64,000 nt of DNA, from assembly GCF_020616555.1 (NCBI RefSeq), contig NZ_CP085173.1, positions 5,224,001 to 5,288,000 of the forward strand. Direction: 5' to 3'. Under the pieces are notes generated by a model. That model was not told the DNA's origin. It worked only from the letters and a program-made list of their open reading frames with translations, and searched no databases. Below, in pieces: positions 42,341-50,424 of this stretch. Numbering within the stretch: position 1 is the stretch's first letter; each line of letters starts with the position of its first letter. The DNA is from Streptomyces longhuiensis (GTDB taxonomy: Bacteria; Actinomycetota; Actinomycetes; Streptomycetales; Streptomycetaceae). A program made the position numbers and the translations under genes.

Positions 42341-42762
42341 CGGCTGGTCCCCCCGCGGTCTTCGCCCGCACCGTCGGCGCCGCTGCCCGCTCCGCTGTCG
42401 GCTCCGCCGTCGAGCAGCGCGCGCAGCATGTGCTCGTCCTCGGTGCTCAGCTCGGAGACGAATCGGGCCAGGACCGTGCCGCGGTCCTCGTCCTTGTCGA
42501 GCTCGGCGTGCATGCGGCGGGCCGTGAGCCCGTGCGAGTCCTGCGCGGGCCGGTACGCGTAGCCACGGCCCGCGCGGTCACGGGTGACCGTCCCCTTGGC
42601 GTGGAGCCGTGTCAGGATCGTGGTCACGGTGGTGCGGGCCAGGTCGTCGGCGAGCGCCCGCTGCACCTCGCCGGGGGTGAGCGGTGTCTCGGCGGCCCAG
42701 AGCGCGGCGAGGACGCTCGCCTCGAGCTCGCCCGCGGGACGCCGTTCCTGCTCCTCGGCCAT
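42337..42762 (-). CDS. BlaI/MecI family transcriptional repressor
   Basis: 141 residues. The winged helix is ASVLAALWAAETPLTPGEVQ, then RTTVTTILTRLHAKGTVTRD and a wing AGRGYAYRP. A C-terminal dimerisation helix (FVSELSTEDEHMLRALL) is followed by a Gly/Asp tail longer than usual. The cleavage-site region between Asn-Phe in BlaI is not clearly conserved. GGAGGAT lies 7 bases before ATG 42762. Two dyads at 42786-42820 are its likely operators, and they also lie upstream of the divergent dedA gene. Confidence 0.92.
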   Translation of the reverse strand: MAEEQERRPAGELEASVLAALWAAETPLTPGEVQRALADDLARTTVTTILTRLHAKGTVTRDRAGRGYAYRPAQDSHGLTARRMHAELDKDEDRGTVLARFVSELSTEDEHMLRALLDGGADSGAGSGADGAGEDRGGTSR

Positions 42763-42785
42763 GGAACGATCCTCCGCTCTTCTTC

Positions 42786-42820
42786 GTCTACAGTTGAGTA
42801 GACCGTCTACACGACTGTAG
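42786..42820. promoter_or_regulatory. Two BlaI-type operators
   Basis: GTCTAC-N6-GTAGAC (42786-42803) and CTACA-CGAC-TGTAG (42807-42820) carry the TAC/GTA half-sites known for BlaI/MecI operators. They lie 24 bases upstream of the BlaI start and 72-106 upstream of dedA. Confidence 0.75.
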
Positions 42821-42891
42821 TCGTATGGTCGGCGCGCCGACTCGCGGCCGCCGTTCAGCCCATTATGAGACGACTGAGAGGAGCGGCCCCC

Positions 42892-43569
42892 ATGGCCGTA
42901 GACCCCCTCGCCGCCGCCCAAGCGGTGAACGTGCTGGACGCGGGCTCCCTCCTGGCCGCCTTCGGCGCCATCGGCGTGGCCGTCGTCCTGTTCGCGGAGA
43001 CCGGACTGCTCGTCGGGTTCTTCCTGCCGGGGGACTCGCTGCTCTTCACGGCCGGCCTGCTGTGCGCGGGCGGCTCGCACGGGCCCGTCCACCTCTCGCT
43101 GCCGCAGGTCCTGGCCGCCGCCGTCGTGGGCGCGCTCGCCGGGGCGCAGGCGGGGTACTGGATCGGCCGGCGCGGCGGCCGCGCGCTCCTCGCCCGCAGC
43201 AGGGCCAAGCGGCTGCATGAGGGAGCGGCCCGCGCGGAGGAGCTGCTCGATCGGTACGGCCACGCCAAGGCGATCGTCCTGGCCCGCTTCGTCCCCGTCG
43301 TCCGTACGGTGCTCAACCCGCTGGCCGGAGCGCTCGGGGTGCCGGCGCGGGTCTTCACGGTGTGGCAGATCGTCGGCGGCCTCGTCTGGACGGTCGGCCT
43401 GGTCCTCGCTGGCTACGGACTCGGCTCGTCGGTGCCGAACGTCGACCGTTACCTCCTGCCGATCGTCGCCCTCGTCGTCATCGTCTCCCTGATCCCGCTG
43501 GCCCTGGAGGTGGGGCGCTCCCGCGCCAGGTCACGCGAGCGTGACGCCGCGGAGGAGGGCACACCATGA
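42892..43569 (+). CDS. DedA family membrane protein
   Basis: 225 residues with five to six hydrophobic segments. Signatures of the DedA/SNARE-associated family are FAETGLLVGFFLPGDSLLFT near residue 40, YWIGRRGGRALL, and LARFVPVVRTVLNPLAGAL, which has the conserved basic and Pro residues. The family includes undecaprenyl-phosphate and phospholipid flippases. The ATG has AGGAG 9 bases upstream. It overlaps the PAP2 gene (ATGA), and this pair facing the BlaI operators suggests control by the BlaI/M56 system. Confidence 0.92.
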   Translation: MAVDPLAAAQAVNVLDAGSLLAAFGAIGVAVVLFAETGLLVGFFLPGDSLLFTAGLLCAGGSHGPVHLSLPQVLAAAVVGALAGAQAGYWIGRRGGRALLARSRAKRLHEGAARAEELLDRYGHAKAIVLARFVPVVRTVLNPLAGALGVPARVFTVWQIVGGLVWTVGLVLAGYGLGSSVPNVDRYLLPIVALVVIVSLIPLALEVGRSRARSRERDAAEEGTP

Positions 43570-44174
43570 CCGCACCTCTCGCCTTCGGCGGCGCGTCCGT
43601 GGACGGCAGTCTCTACACGTGGGTGACCGACCTGGCGCACAGCACTCCGCACGCGGTGAACGCCGTCGTGTCCGGCTGGTCGGACTACGGGCTCGCGCTC
43701 TTCGCCGTACTGATGATCGCGGCGTGGTGGCGCGCGAGAGGCGAGGGCGGCGTCCGGATGGCCCGGGTCCTCGCGTCCCCGGTGATCGTCGTGGTCGCCT
43801 ACGTCGCGAACTCCTTGCTCAAGTCGGTCGTCGACGAACAGCGCCCGTGCCGCACGCTCCACACGGTCACCGTGGAGGCGTGCCCGGCACTCGGGGACTG
43901 GTCGTTCCCCAGCAACCACGCGGTGATCGCCGCCGCCGCGGCCGTCACGCTGCTGCTCGCCGACCGCCGCATCGGCCTGATCGCGGTCCCGGCGGCGGTC
44001 CTCATGGGTGCCTCCCGGGTGTGGATCGGCGTGCACTACCCGCACGACGTGGCGGTGGGCCTGGCCGTGGGCGCCACCCTGGCCCTCCTGCTCAGTCCAC
44101 TCGCGACCCGGGCAGCGCCACTGGTGGACCGCCTGAGAACGACCCGCCTACGGCCCCTGGTGTCGACTCAGTGA
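43566..44174 (+). CDS. PAP2 superfamily phosphatase
   Basis: 202 residues, with about six membrane segments. The three motifs are KSVVDEQRP (C1), FPSNHAVIAAAAAV (C2, catalytic His) and SRVWIGVHYPHDV (C3, His and Asp). This is the lipid phosphatase fold of undecaprenyl-pyrophosphate phosphatases (BacA-independent) and phosphatidate phosphatases. Coupling to DedA makes a lipid-carrier recycling role plausible. It is translationally coupled to dedA. Confidence 0.9.
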   Translation: MTAPLAFGGASVDGSLYTWVTDLAHSTPHAVNAVVSGWSDYGLALFAVLMIAAWWRARGEGGVRMARVLASPVIVVVAYVANSLLKSVVDEQRPCRTLHTVTVEACPALGDWSFPSNHAVIAAAAAVTLLLADRRIGLIAVPAAVLMGASRVWIGVHYPHDVAVGLAVGATLALLLSPLATRAAPLVDRLRTTRLRPLVSTQ

Positions 44175-44223
44175 CGGGAAGGGGCGCGACGAAACAGGGC
44201 GGCGTCCCATACCCGTAGCTCTG

Positions 44224-44286
44224 CCCGAGGCCCGAGGCCCGAGGCCCGAGGCCCGAGGCCCGAGGCCCGAGGCCCGAGGCCCGAGG
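44224..44286. repeat. Nine perfect 7-bp tandem repeats
   Basis: CCCGAGG is repeated nine times without error and then decays (CCCGAGA) into AT-poor low-complexity sequence. It lies between the convergent PAP2 and flotillin genes. Because 7 is not a multiple of 3 the array is unlikely to be coding. It is a candidate variable-number tandem repeat. Confidence 0.97.
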
Positions 44287-44386
44287 CCCGAGACCCGGGA
44301 TCCCGAGGACCGGGGCTCCGGAGGACCGGAACCCCGCAGACCTGGACACGGCGGACGCCGCCCTGCTGATGTCGCTGCCGGCGGAG

Positions 44387-45871
44387 TCACTCCCCGGCGA
44401 CCTCGATCCGCCCGTTGTTCTCCGCGGCGGACGCAGGAGCAGGCACCTGCCCCTTGGCCGAAGCTCCCGAACCCGAACCCGAACTCGAACCCGAACCGGA
44501 AACCGAACCCGACGTGAGCCCCTTCAGGAGCGACGCCAGGTCGACCCCGGTGGTGGAGCTGAGGAGTTCGACGCCCTGCGCGACGTTGTCGGCGACCGTA
44601 CGAGACAGCTGGCTCGCGCCGTCCGTCGAGATCACCGTCATCTTGTCCACGGCGCTCAGCGGCTCGGACGCCTTCGCGACGACGCTCGGCAGCACCTCGA
44701 CGACCATCTGGAGCACCGCCGCGTCGCCGTACCGCGCGAACGCGTCGGCCTTCTTGTGCATGGCCTCCGCCTCGGCCGCACCCTTCGCGCCGATCGCGGC
44801 CGCCTCGGCCTCGCCCTCGAGGCGGACGGCGTCGGCGAGCGCCGCACGGTGCGCCTTCTCGCCCTCACCGGTCAGCCGCGCCCGCTCGGCGTCGGCCTCG
44901 GCCTGCTTGACCAGTCCGATGCGGCGGGCCTCCGCCTCCTGCTCGGCCTGGTAGCGCGCGGCGTCGGCCGGCTTACGGACCTGGGTGTCCAGCTCACGGT
45001 CGGTCAGGGCCGCCTGGCGCTGGGCCACCTTCTCCTGCTCGGCGAGCACCTCCTGCCGGCGCGCGGCCTCGGCCAGCGGACCGGCGGCCCCGGCACGCGC
45101 CGCGGCCTCGTCGGTCTCGGCCTTGATCTCGGCCTGCTTCAGATAGAAGGTCCGCTGCGCGATGGCGATCTCTTCCTCCGCCTTCAGACGGGCCTGCTCG
45201 GCGGCGCGCCGCGCGACCGCCTCCGCGATGTCGGCCTCCTGCTTGGCGCGGGCGGCCTCGGGCCGGCCGAGGTCCTCCAGGTACGAGCCCTCGGTGGTGA
45301 TGTCCTGGATCTGGAAGGCGTCGAGGACGAGGCCCTGGCCTGACAGGCTGGCCTCCGCCTCCTCCGCGACCTGCCCGGCGAACGCGGCCCGGTCACGGAT
45401 GATGTCCTCGACCGACATCCGGCCGACGATGGAGCGCAGGGCGCCCGAGAGCACCTCCTGCGTGAAGCCGACGATGCCGCCCTGCTGGGCGAGGAAGCGC
45501 TGGGCCGCGGCCCGGATCGAGTCCTCGGTGCCGCCGACCTTGACGATGGCGACACCCTCGAGGTTGGCCTTCACGCCGCGCAGCGTGACCGCGCCGCGCA
45601 CGGCGATGGGGATGTGCCGCGACGACAGGTCGAGGGTGAACTTCTGCTGGACGAACGGGACGACGAAGACGCCGCCGCCGACCACGACCTTCTGGCCGCT
45701 GTTGTCGGTGAACACCCGTCCGGTCTCCGGGTCGGTGGCCTTCTTGCCGCGCCGCCCGGTGACGATGAACGCCTCGCTGGGCCCGGCCACCTTGTAGCGG
45801 GTCACGACGACGAGTGCGAGCAGCACGACGAGTACGACGACTCCGATGACGGAGATGAGCACTGGGCTCAT
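44387..45871 (-). CDS. Flotillin family (SPFH/band 7) protein
   Basis: 494 residues. One N-terminal membrane helix (VLISVIGVVVLVVLLALVVV) precedes a band 7/SPFH domain with FIVTGRRGKKATDPETGRVF, then FVVPFVQQKFTLDLSSRHIP. A long coiled coil follows with Ala/Glu repeats (ARAKQEADIAEAVARRAAEQ, EAEARRIGLVKQAEADAERA). The C-terminus is Ser/Gly-rich. Flotillins organise membrane domains. The neighbouring NfeD-like protein is the usual partner. The ATG at 45871 follows GGAGGGGGG. Confidence 0.93.
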   Translation of the reverse strand: MSPVLISVIGVVVLVVLLALVVVTRYKVAGPSEAFIVTGRRGKKATDPETGRVFTDNSGQKVVVGGGVFVVPFVQQKFTLDLSSRHIPIAVRGAVTLRGVKANLEGVAIVKVGGTEDSIRAAAQRFLAQQGGIVGFTQEVLSGALRSIVGRMSVEDIIRDRAAFAGQVAEEAEASLSGQGLVLDAFQIQDITTEGSYLEDLGRPEAARAKQEADIAEAVARRAAEQARLKAEEEIAIAQRTFYLKQAEIKAETDEAAARAGAAGPLAEAARRQEVLAEQEKVAQRQAALTDRELDTQVRKPADAARYQAEQEAEARRIGLVKQAEADAERARLTGEGEKAHRAALADAVRLEGEAEAAAIGAKGAAEAEAMHKKADAFARYGDAAVLQMVVEVLPSVVAKASEPLSAVDKMTVISTDGASQLSRTVADNVAQGVELLSSTTGVDLASLLKGLTSGSVSGSGSSSGSGSGASAKGQVPAPASAAENNGRIEVAGE

Positions 45872-45994
45872 GGTGATTCCCCCCTCCTGCCCCCTGGGGG
45901 ACGGTGGATCGATTACGTATGGACGGCCCCTGCGGGCCACGTGTGGACGGCTCCACGGATGGCGTCGGCCGACCGGGTGCGGAGTGCCGTGGCG

Positions 45995-46028
45995 CTCAGC
46001 GTCGGACGGGCCTCAGCGTCGGACGGGC
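45995..46028. repeat. 17-bp tandem duplication over the NfeD stop
   Basis: CTCAGCGTCGGACGGGC is present twice in direct succession. The stop codon of the NfeD-like gene (46013-46015) lies in the second copy, so the extra copy sits in the 3' untranslated region. Confidence 0.95.
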
Positions 46029-46534
46029 CGCACGGCGACCGACGTGGGCGAGAGCGACTCCTCGACCCAGATCTCGCTGCCCCGCGCCACGGCCGTCGCC
46101 CCCGCGCTCTTCGCCGCGAGCTTCACCGGCTGCCCGGCGAGCCGCAGCAGCACCTCGCCGTAGCCGTCCGCCGGGATCGCCGTGACGACGGAACCCGCCG
46201 TGCCGACGAGGTCGTCGCCGCGCGGGGCGGCCCCGTCCTGATCGCGCATCAGGGCCCGGCTCAGCCGCCAGGTCAGCCACCCGGCAGCGACGCCCGCGCC
46301 GGCCCCTACGGCGGTGGCGGGCCCGGCCCCGAGGCCGGTGGTGCCGAGCACGAGCGCGCTCCCGAAGCCGAGCATCGAGACGAACCCGGCGACGACCGGC
46401 AGCGAGAGCAGCCCGTCGAAGAGCCCGTCGAGGAACCCGGCGCCGCCGAAGAGTCCTTCGAGCACGCCGTCGAAGACGAGAGCGAGCACCAGCAGAACGA
46501 GCCCCGCGATGCCGAGCCCCAGAAAAACCGTCAC
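46013..46534 (-). CDS. NfeD-like membrane protein
   Basis: 173 residues. Two or three membrane helices (LGIAGLVLLVLALVFDGV, LLSLPVVAGFVSMLGFG) precede a C-terminal OB-fold domain (LVGTAGSVVTAIPADGYGEV, SEIWVEESLSPTSVAVRPV) as in NfeD short forms. NfeD proteins pair with flotillins in membrane-domain organisation. The GTG at 46534 has GGAAGGGGGA upstream. It is translated before the flotillin gene on the same strand; about 140 bases separate them. Confidence 0.85.
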   Translation of the reverse strand: MTVFLGLGIAGLVLLVLALVFDGVLEGLFGGAGFLDGLFDGLLSLPVVAGFVSMLGFGSALVLGTTGLGAGPATAVGAGAGVAAGWLTWRLSRALMRDQDGAAPRGDDLVGTAGSVVTAIPADGYGEVLLRLAGQPVKLAAKSAGATAVARGSEIWVEESLSPTSVAVRPVRR

Positions 46535-46732
46535 CGCATCCCCCTTCCGGCCGTACCCGTACCGGCCGCCCCCTTCGGTGATGGCCACATCCTCGCACCA
46601 CGAACGGAGCGAGCGCATTGCCATATCCCGGCAATCTTTACTGTTCATTGATGCCGGGTTTTGCCTCCCTTTGCGAGGCCGTTGCGGGAACTTTCGCCAC
46701 TGCACCGGCCGTTGGTCAAGCCGGGGTGGCGT

Positions 46733-47863
46733 ATGACCGAGGCGAAGGGCCAGGAAAGAAACCGGGGGAGAGGCAGGGCGTACGGCGTGCTGTCCGGCCT
46801 GCCCTACGCGGTCATGGCCCTGGTCGCGCTCGCCGACATCGCCTCCGGTCCGGGCGGGGGCCTGTTGCCGCTCGCGTCGCTCGGCCCCGCCTTCGCGGGC
46901 CTCGTGGGCAGCTGGCGGCGCACGGCGTGGATCGGCGGCATCGCCATGGCCCTGTGCTCACTCCTGGCCGTCGACGACGGGCAGTTGGGGGAGCGCCGGG
47001 GATACACGGCGCTCATCTGCGTCCTCGGCGTGACGGCCACGGGCATCGCCGCCGCCGTGATGCGCGGCCGCAGGGACGCCGAGCTGGCGAGTGTGCGCTC
47101 GATAGCGGAGGTGGCCCAGCGCGTTCTGCTGCGCCCGGTGCCGCGCAGCGCCGGCCCGCTGCGGGTGGCGGTGTCGTACACGTCGGCGGTGGCGGAGGCC
47201 CGTATCGGCGGTGATCTGTACGAGGTCGTGGCCTCGCCGGGCGGCATACGCGTGATCATCGGCGATGTGCAGGGCAAGGGGCTCGACGCGGTCGAGACGG
47301 CGGCGCTCGTTCTCGGGGCGTTCCGCGAGGCCGCGCACGACGAGCCCGAACTCCTCGGTTTGAGCCGCCGCCTGGAGCGAGCCGTCGACCGGGACCTGCA
47401 TGGCGAGAAGTTCGTGACCGCGCTGCTCGCCGAGGTGCGGGGCGGCGGCAGCGAGGTGACGTTCCTGAACTTCGGACACCCGGCCCCCATGCTCGTACGC
47501 CCCGACGGCTCGGCCCACTTCCCGCGCCCGCCGCAGTACGCGCTGCCGCTCGGTATCGGCGTGCACGGCGCGGAGGGGCCCGAGCCGTACACGGTGGACT
47601 TCGCACCCGGCGACCAGATCCTGCTGTACACCGACGGCGTCACGGAGGCGCGGGACCGGGCCGGAGAGTTCTACCCGCTCGGCGACCGCGCCTCGCTCCT
47701 CAAGGATCCCGACCCGGAGGCCGCCCTCAAGGAGCTGCGTGCCGACCTGGTCCACCACGCGGCCGGCCCCCTGCACGACGACGCGGCGATGCTTCTCCTG
47801 CGCCACCGCCACGAAGATCCGTCCGACACCGCGCCACCATTCGTGCCGTCCGCCCCGTCATAA
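46733..47863 (+). CDS. Membrane-anchored SpoIIE/PP2C-type serine phosphatase
   Basis: 376 residues. An N-terminal module of about four membrane helices (YAVMALVALADIASGPGGG, WIGGIAMALCSLLAV, GYTALICVLGVTATGI) is followed by a PP2C-like domain. It has metal Asp residues in IGGDLYEVVAS and GDVQGKGLDAVE, FLNFGHPAPMLVRP, and the C-terminal ILLYTDGVTEARD. Such RsbU-like phosphatases usually switch anti-anti-sigma factors, but no STAS or anti-sigma gene is adjacent. The ATG at 46733 has GGGGTGG upstream. Its stop TAA is inside an inverted repeat. Confidence 0.9.
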   Translation: MTEAKGQERNRGRGRAYGVLSGLPYAVMALVALADIASGPGGGLLPLASLGPAFAGLVGSWRRTAWIGGIAMALCSLLAVDDGQLGERRGYTALICVLGVTATGIAAAVMRGRRDAELASVRSIAEVAQRVLLRPVPRSAGPLRVAVSYTSAVAEARIGGDLYEVVASPGGIRVIIGDVQGKGLDAVETAALVLGAFREAAHDEPELLGLSRRLERAVDRDLHGEKFVTALLAEVRGGGSEVTFLNFGHPAPMLVRPDGSAHFPRPPQYALPLGIGVHGAEGPEPYTVDFAPGDQILLYTDGVTEARDRAGEFYPLGDRASLLKDPDPEAALKELRADLVHHAAGPLHDDAAMLLLRHRHEDPSDTAPPFVPSAPS

Positions 47864-47878
47864 TTCGCGCCACGAATT
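47862..47878. promoter_or_regulatory. Inverted repeat across the phosphatase stop
   Basis: AATTCG-N5-CGAATT overlaps the TAA stop codon. Its high AT content in this genome suggests a protein-binding site or weak terminator ahead of the chaplin gene. Confidence 0.45.
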
Positions 47879-47982
47879 GCCGCCAATTTTCGGCACAGGC
47901 AGCCGCGCGCAAGAGAACTCGGCCGGCCTATTGAGCTGGAATCCTCATAAATCGGGGTCTGTCGGATGGATGCCGTTAAGGC

Positions 47983-48010
47983 CGTTACCTGGGCGGGGCG
48001 AGTCCGTTGA
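47983..48010 (+). promoter_or_regulatory. Sigma-BldN-like promoter of the chaplin gene
   Basis: CGTTAC (47983-47988), 16 bases, then CGTTGA (48005-48010). The -10 hexamer CGTTGA is the one reported for sigma-BldN, which controls chaplins and rodlins in Streptomyces. Transcription would start about 50 bases before the ATG. Confidence 0.65.
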
Positions 48011-48066
48011 ACCGGTATACGGACGCGATCTGGCGGCCGTATCCGTCCAGCAAAAAGGAGAACGTG

Positions 48067-48366
48067 ATGTCTCGCATCGCGAAGGCCGCCGCTGTCGCGC
48101 TCGGCACCGGCGCCGTGGTGATCAGCGGTGCCGGCCTGGCCATGGCCGACGCCGGCGCCCAGGGTGACGCTGTCCGTTCGCCCGGTGTCGTCTCGGGTGA
48201 CGCGGTCCAGGCCCCGGTCCACGTCCCGGTCAACCTCTGCGGCGACACCGTGGACGTCATCGCTCTGCTGAACCCGGCCTTCGGCAACGCCTGCGCCAAT
48301 GTCGGGGACGACAACGTGGGCGACGGCGGCGACGACGGCGGCTATGGCGGCGGCTACGGCGGCTGA
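48067..48366 (+). CDS. Short chaplin with an acidic Gly-rich tail
   Basis: 99 residues. A signal peptide (MSRIAKAAAVALGTGAVVIS, ending in AMA before DAGAQGDA) precedes a chaplin domain (SPGVVSGDAVQAPVHVPVN, CGDTVDVIALLNPAFGNAC). The two Cys that form the disulfide are kept. Chaplins are secreted amyloid proteins that coat aerial hyphae and spores. Unusually, the domain is followed by an acidic tail with GDGGDDGGYGGGYGG, and Asp replaces Asn in CGNTVNVI. AAGGAG is 8 bases before the ATG. Confidence 0.93.
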   Translation: MSRIAKAAAVALGTGAVVISGAGLAMADAGAQGDAVRSPGVVSGDAVQAPVHVPVNLCGDTVDVIALLNPAFGNACANVGDDNVGDGGDDGGYGGGYGG

Positions 48367-48374
48367 CACCCCGA

Positions 48375-48409
48375 AAAAGGCCCCCGGCGCGGATGCGCGG
48401 GGGCCTTTT
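48375..48409. terminator. Strong intrinsic terminator
   Basis: A 12-bp perfect stem AAAAGGCCCCCG / CGGGGGCCTTTT with an 11-base loop and runs of A and T on each side, so it can act on both strands: the chaplin gene on plus and melC2 on minus. Confidence 0.9.
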
Positions 48410-48426
48410 CTCATGTGTGACGCGGA

Positions 48427-49284
48427 TTATGCGTACCGATACAAATGCCCGTGCTCGATCATCGAACTCGGCTTCACTTTCCAGGGTGGCATCGGTTCGT
48501 CAAGAGTCACGACACGCCACGCCCCCTTCGATCCTGCGGCCGGTAGATAGGGAGCTGATTCGGGGTATTTCCGGCGCCAGCGTGACCAGAGCAGATCGAC
48601 GAACGCGTGGTTGAACCAGAAGACCGGATCGTTCACGGAGTCCGCCCCGAGCATGTGCCCGCCGACCCACCGATGCACCCGGTTGTGGTTACGGAACTTG
48701 CTGTTCCCCACCCCCGACGTCCAGCCCTCGACCTTGTTGCGGAACCCGCGCGATGACGTCGAGTTCCACGGCGCGGAGTCGTACAGCGAATCCCCCATCG
48801 CCCAGGCCAGTTCGTGCTTCGTGGGCAGCTCGATCGGATCGTGGGGGCGGCCGAAGTCCCGGGTCAGGAACTCGCTCTCCGTCACGCCCTCCTTGATGGG
48901 CCAGTGGCCGCTCCCATAGGCGAAAGGCCCCGTCATCACCCGCCGGTCGGAGCGTCGGCCGTTCCCGCCGAGGAACCCCTCGCCCCACAGGGACGACGTC
49001 GGGGAGCGGTCCACCGTCCAGTCCCAGTAAGGGACCGAGACTCCGGGATCCACTCGTTGCAGCGCGCTTTCGAATTCGAGGAGGAACTGCCGGTGCCAGG
49101 GCAGAAAGGTCGGCGCCATGTGCGCGACCCGCTGCCCGCCGTCCCCGTCACCGGTGTAGAACTCCATGTGCATGCGCACGAATTCGTCGTACTGCCCCTT
49201 GCGTTTGACCGCGAGCAGCGCGGACACGAACCGCTTCTTCTGCGCCGCCGTGAGCGAGCTCTGGTTCTGCCGCGTGTAGACCAA
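48427..49284 (-). CDS. melC2: Tyrosinase
   Basis: A 285-residue type-3 copper monophenol oxidase that makes melanin from tyrosine. The CuA site has His39 (FVRMHMEFYT), His55 and His64 (HMAPTFLPWHRQFLLEFE). The CuB His residues are in HNRVHRWVGGHM and FWFNHAFVDLLWSRW. There is no signal peptide; in Streptomyces the enzyme is exported together with MelC1. It begins at TTG 49284, preceded by GGGGA, with no in-frame ATG or GTG nearby. It lies 39 bases downstream of melC1 in the same operon. Confidence 0.96.
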   Translation of the reverse strand: MVYTRQNQSSLTAAQKKRFVSALLAVKRKGQYDEFVRMHMEFYTGDGDGGQRVAHMAPTFLPWHRQFLLEFESALQRVDPGVSVPYWDWTVDRSPTSSLWGEGFLGGNGRRSDRRVMTGPFAYGSGHWPIKEGVTESEFLTRDFGRPHDPIELPTKHELAWAMGDSLYDSAPWNSTSSRGFRNKVEGWTSGVGNSKFRNHNRVHRWVGGHMLGADSVNDPVFWFNHAFVDLLWSRWRRKYPESAPYLPAAGSKGAWRVVTLDEPMPPWKVKPSSMIEHGHLYRYA

Positions 49285-49323
49285 CGCCGTCCCCGTCCTT
49301 CAACTTCGTCTGTGCCGCGGCGC

Positions 49324-49761
49324 TCAGAGCGCGCGCCGGCGCAGCATCTGGTCGCCGAGCTCGTCCACGGCACCCCTCACCGCGGCCAGGGGGGTGGGAT
49401 ACGACTGGTAGTGGTCGACCATGCTCAGATAACTGCCGTCGGCGCGACGCATCAGATGCAGCGGTCGGCCGTCCACCGTGACGTCCCAGTGCCCGGACCG
49501 CTGCCCGATGTGCGCGCGCGTCATCGAGCCCTGCCCTCGAGTCCCGCGGATGTGGCGGCCGTGGTAGGTCTCCTCGAAGTCCCCGTCGGCCGCGCCCTTC
49601 AGGTCGTCCTGCGGGTGGCGGAAGGCCCGGCCGACGAGGGCGGCGGCCGGCACGACGGCGGCGGCGAGCGCGACCCCGATCAGCCGCCGCACCATGGTCC
49701 GGCGCGTCACGAGCCCTCGGCCGGCGGGACCGAGACCGACAGGCGGGGTACCGGCTTCCAC
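49324..49761 (-). CDS. melC1: Tyrosinase cofactor (copper chaperone) MelC1
   Basis: 145 residues. A twin-arginine signal (VTRRTMVRRLIGVALAAAVV) is followed by a small His-rich domain: EETYHGRHIRGTRGQG, HIGQRSGHWDVTVDGRPLHL and MVDHYQSYPTPL. MelC1 loads copper into apotyrosinase and carries it out through the Tat pathway. The GTG at 49761 has GAGGAG 7 bases upstream. It is the first gene of the melC1-melC2 operon. Confidence 0.93.
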   Translation of the reverse strand: MEAGTPPVGLGPAGRGLVTRRTMVRRLIGVALAAAVVPAAALVGRAFRHPQDDLKGAADGDFEETYHGRHIRGTRGQGSMTRAHIGQRSGHWDVTVDGRPLHLMRRADGSYLSMVDHYQSYPTPLAAVRGAVDELGDQMLRRRAL

Positions 49762-49802
49762 TGGCGTCTCCTCTTTCGGACCTCAGGATCTGCGCGTGCG
49801 GG

Positions 49803-50309
49803 TCACGCGATGTCGAACGCCGCTCCCGGCGCCGTCGTCAGAAGCGGCGTGACGAGCGCGGCCTCGGGCAGCGCCGCGTCCGGCAGCCCGAACCGGTCGC
49901 CGATCGGACCGGTGAGCGGCGGGTTCACCGATGCCCCGGGGGTGGCCGTCCGTACGTCGGACCCCGCGGTGGTCAGGCCCAGGTGATCGATCTCGTGGTC
50001 TCCCGTCACCTGGGAAAGCGGCGCCTCGACCCGCGTGTCGGGCAGCTCGCTGCTGAGCGGAACCGCCGGCAGCAGCGGCTCGGGAAGCATCCGCCCGGCC
50101 ACGAAGCGCGGGGCGTCGGGCCCGCCCGGCATCGGGATCGGTACCCCGGTCGACAGCTCGGGCGCCTTCACGTGCAGCGCGTTCTCCACACCGGTCAGCG
50201 GAACCGCTACGGGTACCTGCTCGCCCGCGGCGGCGGGAGCGGCGCCCGCGCCCGCGGCGGCGAGGCAGCCGGCCAGTACAGCGAGCGTCCCTCTGGCAGT
50301 TGACTTCAT
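49803..50309 (-). CDS. Small secreted protein of unknown function
   Basis: 168 residues from ATG 50309 (GTG 50318 is possible). A signal peptide (MKSTARGTLAVLAGCLAAAG, cut near PAAAG) precedes a Pro/Leu/Val-rich low-complexity domain with no Cys (VPVAVPLTGVENALHVKAPE, PLTGPIGDRFGLPD). The family is not recognised. It is on the same strand as melC1, 41 bases upstream of melC1's start, and may belong to the same operon. Confidence 0.75.
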   Translation of the reverse strand: MKSTARGTLAVLAGCLAAAGAGAAPAAAGEQVPVAVPLTGVENALHVKAPELSTGVPIPMPGGPDAPRFVAGRMLPEPLLPAVPLSSELPDTRVEAPLSQVTGDHEIDHLGLTTAGSDVRTATPGASVNPPLTGPIGDRFGLPDAALPEAALVTPLLTTAPGAAFDIA

Positions 50310-50424
50310 GTCGGACACAGTTCCTTTCGGGCTTCGCGGTACTTGTCACCGCGAAAGGAGTAACGACCGGGTGGGTGTATCAGTGCAAACTTCCCTCGCC
50401 CGGTGCATTCGGCCGATGTATGTA

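Noticed and set aside
44224..44293. CRISPR-like repeat array
   Set aside because: The 7-bp units are directly adjacent with no spacers, so it is a simple tandem repeat.
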